Source of the DNA: Aaosphaeria pasadenensis
Taxonomy: Eukaryota; Ascomycota; Dothideomycetes; Pleosporales
Assembly: GCA_022813625.1 (NCBI GenBank)
Contig: JAKLMB010000026.1
Coordinates: 437,887-501,886 of the forward strand
Length of the DNA: 64,000 nt
Direction of reading: 5' to 3'
Under the pieces are notes generated by a model, which made no database searches, had not been told where the DNA came from, and worked only from the letters and a program-made list of their open reading frames with translations. The first letter of the stretch is position 1; the number at the start of each line of letters is the position of its first letter. Below are positions 11,591-22,252 of this stretch, one piece after another. The position numbers were made by a program, and so were the translations under genes.

Positions 11591-12311
11591 GTATCATCGT
11601 CCTGTTCATGCTATCTGTGACTTATCTTCCATTTGTAGGGAGACATGGGAGCTGCGACCTGCATCTATCAGCTCGCCTACCCCTTCCATGCCATGTTCAG
11701 CGCCTTTGTTTCCATCCTTCGTACCTGTGACGCCTAGCGTTCCGTCGGCTGAATCGACCACTTATGATGATGCGGTCCAGGCTTGGAGAGTTGCGAGCCG
11801 GCCTATGTCTGCCGGCACTTCATCTCACGCTCGATTGGTTACTACAACAAGCACTATGCCGCGTTCATATTCTGCTCATAAATTCAAGCGACGGACCTTT
11901 TCCTTGTTTGGTCGACCATTTTAATGCTTGTATTTATCATTTCCTTATACCCTGCTTCACAGCTTGGCTCATGTACGTGGTGGCTGTGGCCATGCTCAAA
12001 GTTTGCTGCATCGAAGTATCTAAGCATTCTAATAATCTAGTAGGATGTTACGAAGGGGATTTATTGGAGGGGGCGAGCTATTTCATCGGGTGTGGCCCTG
12101 ATCTACGTGGCATTCTTGGATGTACGATATACCGGTGTCGAATGAACGTTCAAACTGAACGGGATAATGGAATTCCTGATTTCTTAACTTTGTGTGAAAT
12201 TGAAGTTGGTATGTCAACATGACTATGAGTTTTGGGTAGCCAATGTCCAACAGGGAAAAGTTGATTATCAGATCGTCCAAGTTCGCCAAAACGGAACAGA
12301 ATATCCGCTTC
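11591..12311. other. Convergent 3' spacer with one coding-like frame
   Basis: Between the ends of two convergent genes. The frame ending at 11924 reads RPMSAGTSSHARLV, TMPRSYS and KFKRRTFSLFGRPF and resembles a protein C-terminus, but it is not joined to the RhoGAP exon by any clean splice. The rest shows nothing recognisable. Confidence 0.4.
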
Positions 12312-13736
12312 TCACTTGCGGACAACACCTTCCTCGCCTTCAAGTTCGTCTGCAGTGTGTTCCTCCCATATGTGGCTTGCAAGCTCATCAACGCGATTGC
12401 AAACCGTATCGTACCTGCGATACCGAGCGCACGTTAGGCATGCGAAACCCACGTTGCCTTTGCCCGCACCATCTTCAACCTGCCTATGCGAAGAGAGGAA
12501 GAACGTGTGTGTCAGAAAAAATGTGCTGTATGATGGCGAGGCTTTTGATGAAGATGGGCACGAATTTGATGCCAAGGTGGTTGGCAAAGTGATTGACCAT
12601 GCGCGATCTGTGTTCAAAGGCGCGATGTACGTGCAATGTTGGCATGCTCTCTGCGCCATCGAAGAGGTGCAAGGCAGAGCGCGGCGACCTAGGAGTACGG
12701 GCACGTGAGGACAGAAAAGTTTCAAAGAAGCACGAGAGATGGGTGGGAATTTAATCGTGGTGCTCGGATGCGATGTTTGTGCCGTGTGCATTGTGGCCAT
12801 GGTCGCTGACGTGGTATTCGTAGTGTTAGAAGTACTCGTCCCACTGCCCGAAGGAACTGTTTGCGAGAGGTGGTGGTGTTGATGCTGCTGTGGGAGCGAT
12901 GTTGTTACAGTAGGATGCACGACGGGGAATGCACCAGGTATCTGCAGTAGTGGAGGCGAAGAGATCGAATCGCCCAGGCGTACTTCAATCATTCGTGCCG
13001 CAAGTTGTGCGAGGATCTTGAGAATGGCTGTATGAGCTGTTTTAGCCGTCCGCTCGAGGAGTGAAGTGTAATATGTCAGAGGGTATCGTGTGTAATTTGA
13101 TAACAGGGATGATTCTTCAAAGGTCTCCACAATGCTCGATTGCATCGTTATGATTTGGATCCGTAGTGCGCTCTGCGCCATCACTGCCTCTTGCGTTAGA
13201 TTGCTCCAGTGTCTGCGTTGTTCTGCGACTGGCTCGCTGTGGTACTACGTACAGTCCCCGTGTGCGAATTTGTCACCGAATCGACGGAAGCATTGATCAT
13301 ACTCCGCTCGTATCGCTACTTTGTACACATGAGCCAGGTCTCCCCTTTTGCCGTCGTCATGTGTATCTGCTCGCCACCGTCGGTGACTTTTGTTTCGACG
13401 GAATCGAAAGCGCCAGTCGGCATGGGGATGTGGGTCGCCGGATTCAGTCTCCGAACTCGAACTCGATTTTCGTAAGTCTTTTCGGTTGCGACTTCGTGAT
13501 TTGCTCCGTTTATGGTTCTTGGGCCCCTCTTCATGCGCGTTGTCGAAGCTATTGATTTTCATCAATAGGCGTTTATATAGATCGTCGATAGAGGAGAATG
13601 TGTCGAAGAGAGTGGACAGGAGAGAGTGCACGGTTGCACCACGCTGATGCTCGTTATCCATCTAAATGAACCTAAGTTATGCTTCCTGCAAATTGAAAGC
13701 TTATAGCGTGTTGAAGGTTTCACTCACTGTTTCCAT
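12312..13736 (-). CDS. Hypothetical protein with C2H2-like zinc-finger C-terminus
   Basis: I do not recognise a named family. Proposed minus-strand exons are 13736-13728 (MET), 13661-13253 and 13183-12312. The intron 13252-13184 has donor GTACGT and CTAAC before the acceptor and joins FAHGD to LMAQSALR; the first intron (13727-13662, GTGAGT...TAG) is less certain. Upstream of 13736 the frame is still protein-like (SPDYTGFDWNEVDTMET), so a further 5' exon may exist. The N-terminal part is helical (LLSTLFDTFSSIDDLYKRL), then basic/Ser-rich (KRSKSRSRNRK). The middle is His/Thr/Ser-rich low complexity. The end reads FACLTCARYRRYDTVC...HIWEEH, a C-x2-C...H-x4-H arrangement that may bind zinc. A further intron near 12490-12560 cannot be excluded because the reading there is low complexity. 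Existence of the gene is fairly likely; exact structure is uncertain. Confidence 0.6.
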
Positions 13737-14532
13737 GGTATCAACTTCGTTCCAATCAAATCCCGTATAATCAGGAGATGTGCGACTTTTTAGTCTAGTC
13801 TGTTCAAACAAAACCAAAATGAGCTCGAATAATCTAACGTTTCATACAAACACGTTTATGAAAGTTGTTATCGTTCCGCCGGGCTGATGTGATGGTTAAT
13901 ATTGAACAGTCTAGGCAGTCATTATGTTCGCTTTTGAGAAGGACGTGTTCATGACCATCATCCTAGAACTGTACCACGAGGAACCGTGTTGTATCAACAG
14001 CCCTAGGTCACGTTAGTAATACAAGTGACAGTCTCACGAGGCTTCGGATCATACTATGCTAAATTCGCAACAGTCAAGCTTTATTCGTACATCATGTTTG
14101 GCGGGTGGATGAATAGGAGCATACCTAGGTGCACGCATTTGATTCCACCTCCTAGCTATGATCAGCAGCGATTTGCAGAACGAAGTGAGGAGGCCTCATA
14201 TTTATATCATCACAATCGCGAGCGATACTCGTGTGTGGAGTGCCAAGTTTGTCTCACTGTTGTGGCACGTGGCTGGGGTCAGGCAGGTCATGCGTCCCAG
14301 GCGTATACTTTGCTCAAGCCACCACTCAAGCGAATATATGTTGTTTCTTATCGAACGACGATGGATTCGGAGATTAGGAGTAGAATTAAGAGTAGAACTT
14401 GGTAACGAATGTTCTCTGCACTCTTGATAGACATGCATCCCACCATTACCATTTTTATGCTGCAGCCCATTTCTCGACACTGTCACGTACGACCAAGTTC
14501 GACCCACCCCCTAATATTATCATATTCCTTAT
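13737..14532. other. Spacer upstream of the zinc-finger-like gene and downstream of the lipase
   Basis: Up to about 13790 it may contain a further 5' exon of the minus-strand gene (SPDYTGFDWNEVD, preceded by an acceptor-like AACAG). The remainder to 14532 shows only overlapping frames in both orientations without family resemblance. Confidence 0.35.
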
Positions 14533-15702
14533 TTACGCGAAATCAACATCAATTTCACCTTGGAGAATCTGATCGGTCGCACAGCCGCCAATGTTTCCAA
14601 AATACTCGATATGTGGCAAAATGCTCGGCGCAAGAAACTGACGGTTCCCCCTAAAATTGGTGCTTCCCTCAAGCATAGACACTTCTGAGGGTTGCACATT
14701 TCCCTTGCTAGTTCTTGAATTCTTTTCAATGAAATACTCCGGGGATATATGCACGTATTTGAATAAAGTGGGAGGCAGGCGTGGGACGATATCTTGACCA
14801 AAGGTAATGCGAAAGTTCCCGCCGGGTTGATTCGAAATGAACTGGCTGAGTTTCTCTGGTGCAACCCGTGGAGCACCAAAGGAGTACATTGCGACCGGCT
14901 TTCCTTCGTTTCGAAGCTGTGCTGCTGCAAGAGTGGCGATGGCACCGCCGAGCGAGTGACCTGTGGTCACAAGCTTTAAGTTGGGATAGGTCGCGGAGAC
15001 ATTGCGTATGGCAGCCATGACACCGGACCGTGCATCCACCCACGATTGCCAGAATCCGCTATGAGCTGTGCAGCCGGCGCAAAGATCGGTGGCTATTGGT
15101 GCAAAGTTTAGATCTGTTGCGAAGTTCGCGAGCGACAACGAGCCTCGAAAGGAGACGACAACCATTTTGTTCGACTTGTCGACCGCAACAAAACCGGTGA
15201 CATCAGTGCCAGGAAAGCTAAACCGTCAGAAAAGAGAAAAGAATATATTAAGTGATCACTCACTCTTGAAATTCCGCTAAAGACTTTGTATCCGCTGCTT
15301 CTACGAGAGGACAGTTGCCGGCAGGACAAGTTACCTTGTCCCCAAGAGTATTGTCGTGATTTTTGATGCAATAAGCAGCCGCGGAGTATTGGCTCATCAA
15401 TTTGAACGTGTTAACGAGTGAGGCGTCCTTGAGCGGCACTGTTCATGTGTTAGCATGCAAGAAGCTGGACTGATAAAAGGACGTTACAAACCTCCCTTCT
15501 TTCCCAGATCCAGCCCGGGAATTCCCTCCAATACGGACGTGACATCTATACCAGGAATCTTCCCAAGCTCTGATTTACCCTTTTCTATGGCGCCCTTGAC
15601 AAGATCAGAGAGTTTGTCACCTAACCCAAAGATTGGCAATGCGGCAGCATTTCCGATCAGGAGTCCCGTGCCAGCACATGTAACCAGGTTCAACAGTCTC
15701 AT
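14533..15702 (-). CDS. Secreted class 3 lipase (triacylglycerol lipase/feruloyl esterase-like)
   Basis: Alpha/beta-hydrolase of the fungal lipase_3 family hydrolysing ester bonds of lipids, secreted. Minus-strand exons 15702-15492, 15438-15264 and 15217-14533 give 356 residues in a consistent frame; introns are 53 and 46 bp. The signal peptide MRLLNLVTCAGTGLLIGNAAA is followed by a propeptide-like segment, then SQYSAAAYC, the oxyanion-region FRGSLSLANF, the nucleophile elbow GHSLGG (Ser about 217), the Asp candidate in FGQDIVPRLPP and a C-terminal His in LPHIEYFG. Cys pairs (CIKN, CPAGNC, CAGC) match the disulphide-rich fungal type. Substrate (lipid versus feruloyl ester) cannot be decided. 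The gene is oriented opposite to the SelW-like gene, and the two share the upstream spacer. Confidence 0.92.
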
Positions 15703-16612
15703 CGTGAAGCAGAGCAGCGAATATCACTGTGGATGTATTACTTCACTTACGGATAGTGCAAGTATCGGGTGAAGAACGAGCTCTTTCAAATATAACGACA
15801 GACGAAGGTTCGAGCGGAGGCGGTAGCCCAGAGGGGGGATGAACGACGACAACAATAACGAATGTACATTCTAGTGCACCAGATGTTTTGGGTGATCACC
15901 CTTTAAGCTACTTAAGAGAAGTGCTGCACAGAGCACTTTGCCTGCAGATGCAGCCCCCAAGTGATACCCTTTGCCCTTACCCCAGATCGTGGTAGCCGAT
16001 AGTCCGTTCAGGCCGGCAATCATATCTTAAACCGGACATTGTGATAAATGTGTCGCAGGTACAGGCCACAAACCTACTCCGACCGACTACTCGCTCTTCA
16101 CTACAGTCGTTTATGTGTGAAGTTTGTTGCAAGTAGCAACATGTCTCTATGGATTTCGTCCTTCAAAGGTATCACGGCTGTAGAGTGTTTACGCGCGATC
16201 ATTGGTCGAAGGTGGGGTGTGACGATTGTTTAGCACCGGCGGTAAGGAAGCCACTATGTGGGATTTCGTGCTTGGGTTGGGCAAGGCTGTCAATCCATTA
16301 CAGTGTACGGAGTGGCGATAGGCTATCTGTCAGGTATAATGTCAAGATGCTCACAAAAGTCAGGGAGTGGATGATGTTGAACGACGCTGAAATGAGATGA
16401 AGTGGTCCCATCACAATACTGGGCTCGATATGGTTTAGCGTTTGTTTACGGCGGTGCGGCATTATCGATTGACACCTCCCAGTAGTAAGTTAACTACCTA
16501 TAACCTAGGCTGCTAGGGTAGCACGGTAGTTATGAGTATACTGTATAACGAGTATCAATGATGCATCAAGACCACCGTGTTTCCATCAAAATATCTCAGT
16601 TTTTCCGTAGCC
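15703..16612. promoter_or_regulatory. Divergent upstream region of lipase and SelW-like genes
   Basis: 0.9 kb between two outward-pointing genes. No ORF with family resemblance and no recognised operator. It includes an AT-rich stretch near 16490-16560. Confidence 0.4.
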
Positions 16613-17246
16613 ATGACCTCGACTGAATCAACCCCGGTATCGCTGCCGCGTGTCGCCATCACATTTTGCACTCAGTGCCGTTGGATGCTAAGAGCGGCTT
16701 ATGTAAGATGCATTCACTCGAGAACATTGCCCCTCATGATCACTTACACTTACCTCTGTGTTAGTTCGGCCAAGAGCTTCTTTCAACCTTCGGCACCCAG
16801 ATTGGAGAAATCGCCCTCATACCTGCAACGGGCGGGCTTTTCACGGTTGAGCTAGTATGATCATGTGTAGTAGCTGGGGTGATTAATACTGATCCTCCAG
16901 ACATATGCCCCGCCTATCGAAAACGAGGACAGCGAAGAACGAATCCAGAAAGTATTAATATGGGATAGAAAAGTGGAGGGTGGATTTCCAGGTCGAGTTA
17001 CCCCTAATGAATAGCAATCCAATACTTCGTAACTAATGTTACACAGAAACGAAGGTCCTGAAACAGCTCGTCAGGGACCGCATCGATCCGAAGAAGGACT
17101 TGGGCCATTCTGACCGGGGTGGGAAAAAGAAGGAGAAACCAGAGGAGAAGAAAGATGAGGCAGACTCTGCGACGAAGGCAACCAAAGATCCTAGTACTGT
17201 GTTGAAAGAATCTTCAGACGGCACAATCTGTGAAGATTGCCGGTAA
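16613..17246 (+). CDS. SelW/Rdx-family thioredoxin-like CxxC protein
   Basis: Fungal Cys-homologue of selenoprotein W/T/H (Rdx family); a putative thiol redox protein of the cytosol. The exact partner is unknown. Four exons (16613-16702, 16765-16854, 16901-16991, 17047-17246) give 156 residues with consistent phases; introns are 62, 46 and 55 bp. Seen: PRVAITFCTQCRWMLRAAY (CxxC at residues 19-22, Cys in place of Sec), FGQELLSTFG, IGEIALIPATGG, LIWDRKVEGGFPETKVLKQL and RDRIDPKKDLGHSDR. The C-terminus is a Lys/Glu-rich tail ending CEDCR. The length is longer than animal SelW but typical of filamentous fungi. Confidence 0.93.
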
Positions 17247-17276
17247 GGCCATTGCTTTTATTGCATATATACGGTT

Positions 17277-17827
17277 ATCTCATTCTATAGACACAATCTC
17301 ACAACACTCTCACAACAAACTCTTACAACACACTCTCTCACAACACACACACACACTCTCTCTCTCTCTTACAACACACACACACTCTTTCTCACAACAC
17401 ACTCTCTCACTTACAACACACACACTCACTCACAATACTTACACTCACTCATAATACACACTCTCTCTTGCAACACACTCTCTTACTTACAACACATACA
17501 CTTACTTACAACACACACACTTACTTATAACACTTACACTTACTTACAACATACTCTCTCTCTTGCAACACACTCTCTCACTTACAACACACACACTCAC
17601 TCAACACTCACACTCACTCTCACTCACAACACACTCTCTCTCATAACACACACTCTCTCGCAACACACTCTCTCTCATAACACTCTCTCACAACACGCTC
17701 TCTCTCATAACACACTCTCACAACACACTCTCACAACACTCTCTTACAACACTCTCTCACAACACTCTCTCACAACACTCTCTCACAACACATTCTCTCA
17801 CAATAATCTCATTCTATGGATGCAATC
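17277..17827. repeat. CT/ACA-rich satellite flanked by short direct repeats
   Basis: About 510 bp of imperfect tandem units such as 'ctctctcacaacacac' in one strand orientation, without coding sense. The array is bracketed by a 22-bp direct repeat (17277-17298 and 17806-17827, 'atctcattctat' core, 19 of 22 identical). It lies between the 3' ends of two convergent genes. Confidence 0.95.
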
Positions 17828-17940
17828 ATTTCCCTTGCCACAAGCCCTGAGAGAAGCAAACTCCTCAGCTGCAGCCATCCCTTCAACCTAGCTCGACCTT
17901 GACAATTTTATCAATGGACAGAGCAGGAAGTAGTCTCTGC

Positions 17941-19335
17941 CTACTTCTCAAGCTCCAAGCCTTCCCTTCCTGCAACACGTTTCATTTGACGCATAAGACG
18001 TATATCAACTAGATGGAAATGCCTCCTCGCTTCCTTCACTTCCAGTTCCAGCTGGATCATGTCCTGCTGAAATTTATTCAATCTCTTTTCAAAACCACTG
18101 CAGTCCTGCATGTTGGCGGCGTCTGGGGCCTGTGAGTTGCGGTACTTTCCATCAAGGTTTGCAGCTTCCCAGGCCTCCCAGAGGTTATCGAGCCGAAGTC
18201 CGTGTGAATCGGACTTGGCTGAGAGGTCCCGAAGCTGCGCCCCAATATCTTCAATCTCGACACCACCGCCTCCATGTGATGAGATATGGTCAAGCTTGTC
18301 TGCAAGTTGAGCGATCTTGGCCGTGTTGTCGTGATGTTTTGTCGCGAAGAGGATAAACGCGAGGAACGCAAACATGATCCATAGTATTCGGAAGCGGTTT
18401 GATTGGTTATCGTTGTAGCTTTTCGTAGTGCTTGAGTCTCTCAAATAGGCCTTCACCTCGTTTTCGTGCAGGCCTTTGAGAAGTTCAACAGCTCGCCGGA
18501 CAACCTCAATCACCCTGTCACAGGTTTCCATCAAGATGCCCAATTCTGCCGATAGCTCTGATCGAGGGTTCGCAGAATCCTTATCACAAGATCTGCGATC
18601 TATATCCTTCTCTCCTTGCAGGAATTGCATATTGATGGTGCGGTAGACAACCAGGATTGCAGCGCTGATCGATGTTGAAAGGGCAAGAGCCTGGCTGAGA
18701 GGACCATTCACTTGGTATACAGTTTGAGGCAACTATGATTGATATTAGAAGCGTGGGCCAATCGCGGATACCAATGTTTCGTACCTGAATGTCTACTTTC
18801 ACTTGGTCAACAACCTTGGCCAGCTCTAATGTGGCCAGGCCAAGGCGGTGGAAGTGCTGACGCGTTGGCGCAAGGCAACAGACAATCCTTTCGTTTGTGA
18901 TATCGGCTTCGAGATCATGGCGGAGGACGGCCACCTCTTCATCGACATCTTTCATGCGCTTGATGATGTCGGCAATCGCGATCTGAACTTTTGTTTCCTG
19001 CTGATCGCGTCAGTTTCATGCAATATACGCGTACAGTAGCCATAACTCACGTGTGCAAGTCTATCAGCTAGATCTGGCTCGGTTTCCTCACTATCAGTAT
19101 TCGTATCGTCGAGACACTTGTGGGCAAGCTGCGTGCTGATTTCGTTGGTGCCTGTTAAAGAGGGGCCACCTCCGATGGTTTTGTTGGGCATCTTGGTGCC
19201 AGACTCAACAGCGGTAACCATACCAGTGTCGAGATTGGACAAAAGTTGTTGGTTACACAGTTGAGTTGGTTGCGTCGGAGCTAACGCGTGGTGGTACGAC
19301 GGAGGAAGCTGCGATAGGACATGAAATACGTTCAT
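17941..19335 (-). CDS. Hypothetical protein with one transmembrane segment and coiled coils
   Basis: No named family recognised. Minus-strand exons 19335-19051, 18997-18785 and 18732-17941 keep one frame (429 residues with the ATG at 19335; an internal ATG further downstream, MPNKTIGGG, is also possible). Introns are 53 and 52 bp with GTGAGT and GTACGA donors. The middle has amphipathic helices (MKDVDEEVAVLRHDLEADI). A hydrophobic segment ILWIMFAFLAFILFATK acts as a single membrane anchor, followed by coiled-coil helices (IAQLADKLDHI, FEKRLNKFQQDMIQLELEVK). The architecture resembles fungal STAND/HET-associated or septum-type anchors only superficially. Function unknown; the gene itself is well supported by splice phases. 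Confidence 0.7.
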
Positions 19336-22252
19336 TAATACTCCGTACTCCGTATCGTGATTGGTTCTGCAGCAATCAAGTACGCACAATGAGTGGATGT
19401 GAATATGACGCACGCAATCGAAATCACGCTCAAAACGAACAAATTTGAGGACAGACTGAAAGTGAAAGCCCGTGATCGTGTTTGAGCACGGATGCGTTTT
19501 CCTTTCACCTGGTGAAAGAACTGAATAGTTGTGACTCAGCAACCTCTCAAATGTTACAACGTCTTATGATGAAAACACAAGGCTTTTGTCAGGATTTCCG
19601 GTTCACGATATAAAGTTCACCTTTCTGTTGTGAGAATTGAGTGACAACTAGCACCCACCGCCGAATAGTGTTGCACTCTTTTTGGTATAGAAGATAGTAA
19701 CTACCTTACGACTAGAAACAATGCCGGACAATATTTAGACCCAGTCAACGATGCTTGGACGAGACATCGAATATCACAAACGCAATAGGGATACGAGTAC
19801 TCTGTATGGCGATGTCTCTGTCGAACACCCTCATTATACCCCCACGTGAACCACGGGACTATCTCACGCGTACAATCGAATGCAATGTCGGTCATCCAAA
19901 CCGAGCTTAACAGGATTTGTAGCTATCATCAAAGTGCCGACACTCCCGAGTCATTCAGACTATCATTCAGACTATTACTCTCATGATGAAGTCTCAACAA
20001 AGAAACCCTGAGGTGAAGGAGGTATGGATGGCATGCATGCCACTAGGAGTCGAGTTGGATTAATGAAGGCGGAGATCTCGGGATGATCCGTGGAACATGA
20101 ATGTTTCAGATGATGGCGGTGTGCTAAAACCTTTCTCGAATGGCACCCGGTAGCCTACCGGTGTTGGGAGCTAGATACGCTTGATCCAATCTGCCTTCAC
20201 AGTAACTATAGCATGTTCCGAATGAACGGATAAACTAAGCTCGAGAGACATTGTCAAGTCATTTGACCGTGAACAAGATAAATGAGCCATCTTTTCAGGT
20301 TGCCTCTTCAGAGTCGCTGGGGCATCTTTCACGTGAAGTTGTATGCGGGTAAAATGAATCCTGTTGATATGCAAGATATCGCTGTTGCACTAATGCAAGC
20401 AGACGGACGCGCCATCCACACTCTATAACTACCTATGAGATTAGGTCAAGAGTCTGCGAGGACGCGTGTGCTTGACGTTGGAGCTTTGTATTTCGACTGA
20501 CTTGTATTACCCAATGCCATGCACAGGAACAACCAGTCTGTGCTGCCTCCTCGTCAGAAGCTTGATACTTTATTCCTCAAGGATTTCACCATTGGTACGA
20601 CGAGATTACTTTGCCATATTTCGCTAATGAGAGTGCTACTTTGCAAGTGACACAGGACCATCTCAATTTTCAACGTGCATTTTGTTCATTAGGCTCGTAG
20701 TACTCAATAGAAGTTGGATGGAAGCTCGCCCAATCAAGCGTCTAGTAATCTTGATCTGTTTCATCTCCGACAGTAGTTGCTGCATAATACAAAAATGGTG
20801 ATCATCGAACAACAGACTACGATTAAACCTGTGGTTGCAAAGCTGCATGTGCAGCAGGTTGCATTTTCCTGCTAAGACAGCGACAGGACAGGCATCTTGG
20901 TAGCTAAGCCGTGGGAGAGCCGAGATAATCCAAGAGCAGTACAGATCCTCCATGGAAAGGATTGAAGTTAATAAGCAATACGGAGTAGAGGCAATAAACA
21001 AAGTTCTCAAGAAGAGGAAGAAGATGATGTCTAACATGGCATGGTCATGTCGTGGAAGCGAAGTCGTGGCATGTCAATCTCGGGATCCCCACTTCGGGAA
21101 CGGAGGAATGATGGCTTCTGATTGGTTCGCTCACGCGCTTCACAGACTCATCCTCGAAATGCCGGCCTTGATCCACGTCGCTGGCACGCGGCGAACGCTT
21201 CACCTCATCGACTCAGCGATGCAGCGACAGCTTCCGTCTTATCCCATCAATTGGATGTTCTAATGAGCGCCCGTCCTTTACTGGCCATGAGGAAGAGTAG
21301 GAAACCCGAAATGCTCTTCAGCGTGTGAGGCATCGTCGATGGGATCGGTGTTTAGTTACTGTGTACGAGTGGCATTCCCGCGCCTTACGACGATCATCCA
21401 AGCATGGACGACACTTAGATCGCCGGGATGGCTGGTGTGAACTACCTGTGCCACAAGATCGTCGGCCCACGCTGTTAGGGCTTCTACAATACTCACACTC
21501 GGTGGAGATACTGGGGTATGGCTTTGCTATCGGAACTTGCCATTTCCTATACTGGCAAATGCGCAGTAAATCTCCTGCCCATTTACTGCATCAATTGGGC
21601 CGTCGGTTGTCGTTACAAGTTAGACTCGAATAGGTAATGTGAAGGGAACTGGACTGGCTTCTGTGTGTCGCATGGACGGAGTAGTTACTGTGTGGAAACA
21701 CAGTCACGACTCTATGATGACCACTTACACGTCCCAACAATGGAACACCCACGGACTCGTCTGGCCCACTCCCACGAGCACCCCACAGCGAGACCCAAAA
21801 GAACGCGAGTTGTGGCCATGGGACATCTCGACCGTTGTCATACAGGCATCGAAGACATCCAGTCTCTCCCGTTCGCCGCTTGGCATGGATCAGCCTCGTG
21901 CATTAGTCCTCGCCCTTGGCTCTGGGCCATTCTAATCGCTCAACGCTGTAAGCCACTTAGCTGCAACAAAGCTGGCCCGGACACGCCAAAGCGGCATCCG
22001 TCCCCCCATCTTGGTTGTCTGGCACCCGGAAGACATGCAGTTGGATACTTGCGTGCTTGCGTAAAGTATATACAAATGCTTCTTCGTCCTACCCACTACT
22101 GTTCCAAGCAACTGCCCGCATGCTGGTCTGAGATGACCTCGGGGCAGTGGAAATCCAGTATCACCTATGCTTCGTGATCTCTGCCTCGGAGAAGGGAGTC
22201 CCCAGCTTTTTGTCTTGCACTTTTCCTCGACTTTCCTACATTAAGCTTGGTC
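19336..22252. other. 2.9 kb gene-poor spacer
   Basis: Contains two tandem 'tactccgta' motifs at 19339-19355 and 'tacggagta' at 20979. Several frames of 60-170 codons occur on both strands (for example 20663-21037 minus with hydrophobic text, 21665-22177 plus), but none shows codon bias, splice-linked continuation or family resemblance. The last 100 bp before 22253 are the DUF8004 gene promoter/leader. Confidence 0.5.

Noticed and set aside
20663..21037. 124-codon minus-strand frame with a hydrophobic start
   Set aside because: No family resemblance, no neighbouring exon and AT-rich composition; not enough to call a gene.
21639..22177. 98- and 170-codon plus-strand frames
   Set aside because: Overlapping frames with equal openness and His/Arg/Trp-rich text typical of non-coding GC-moderate DNA.
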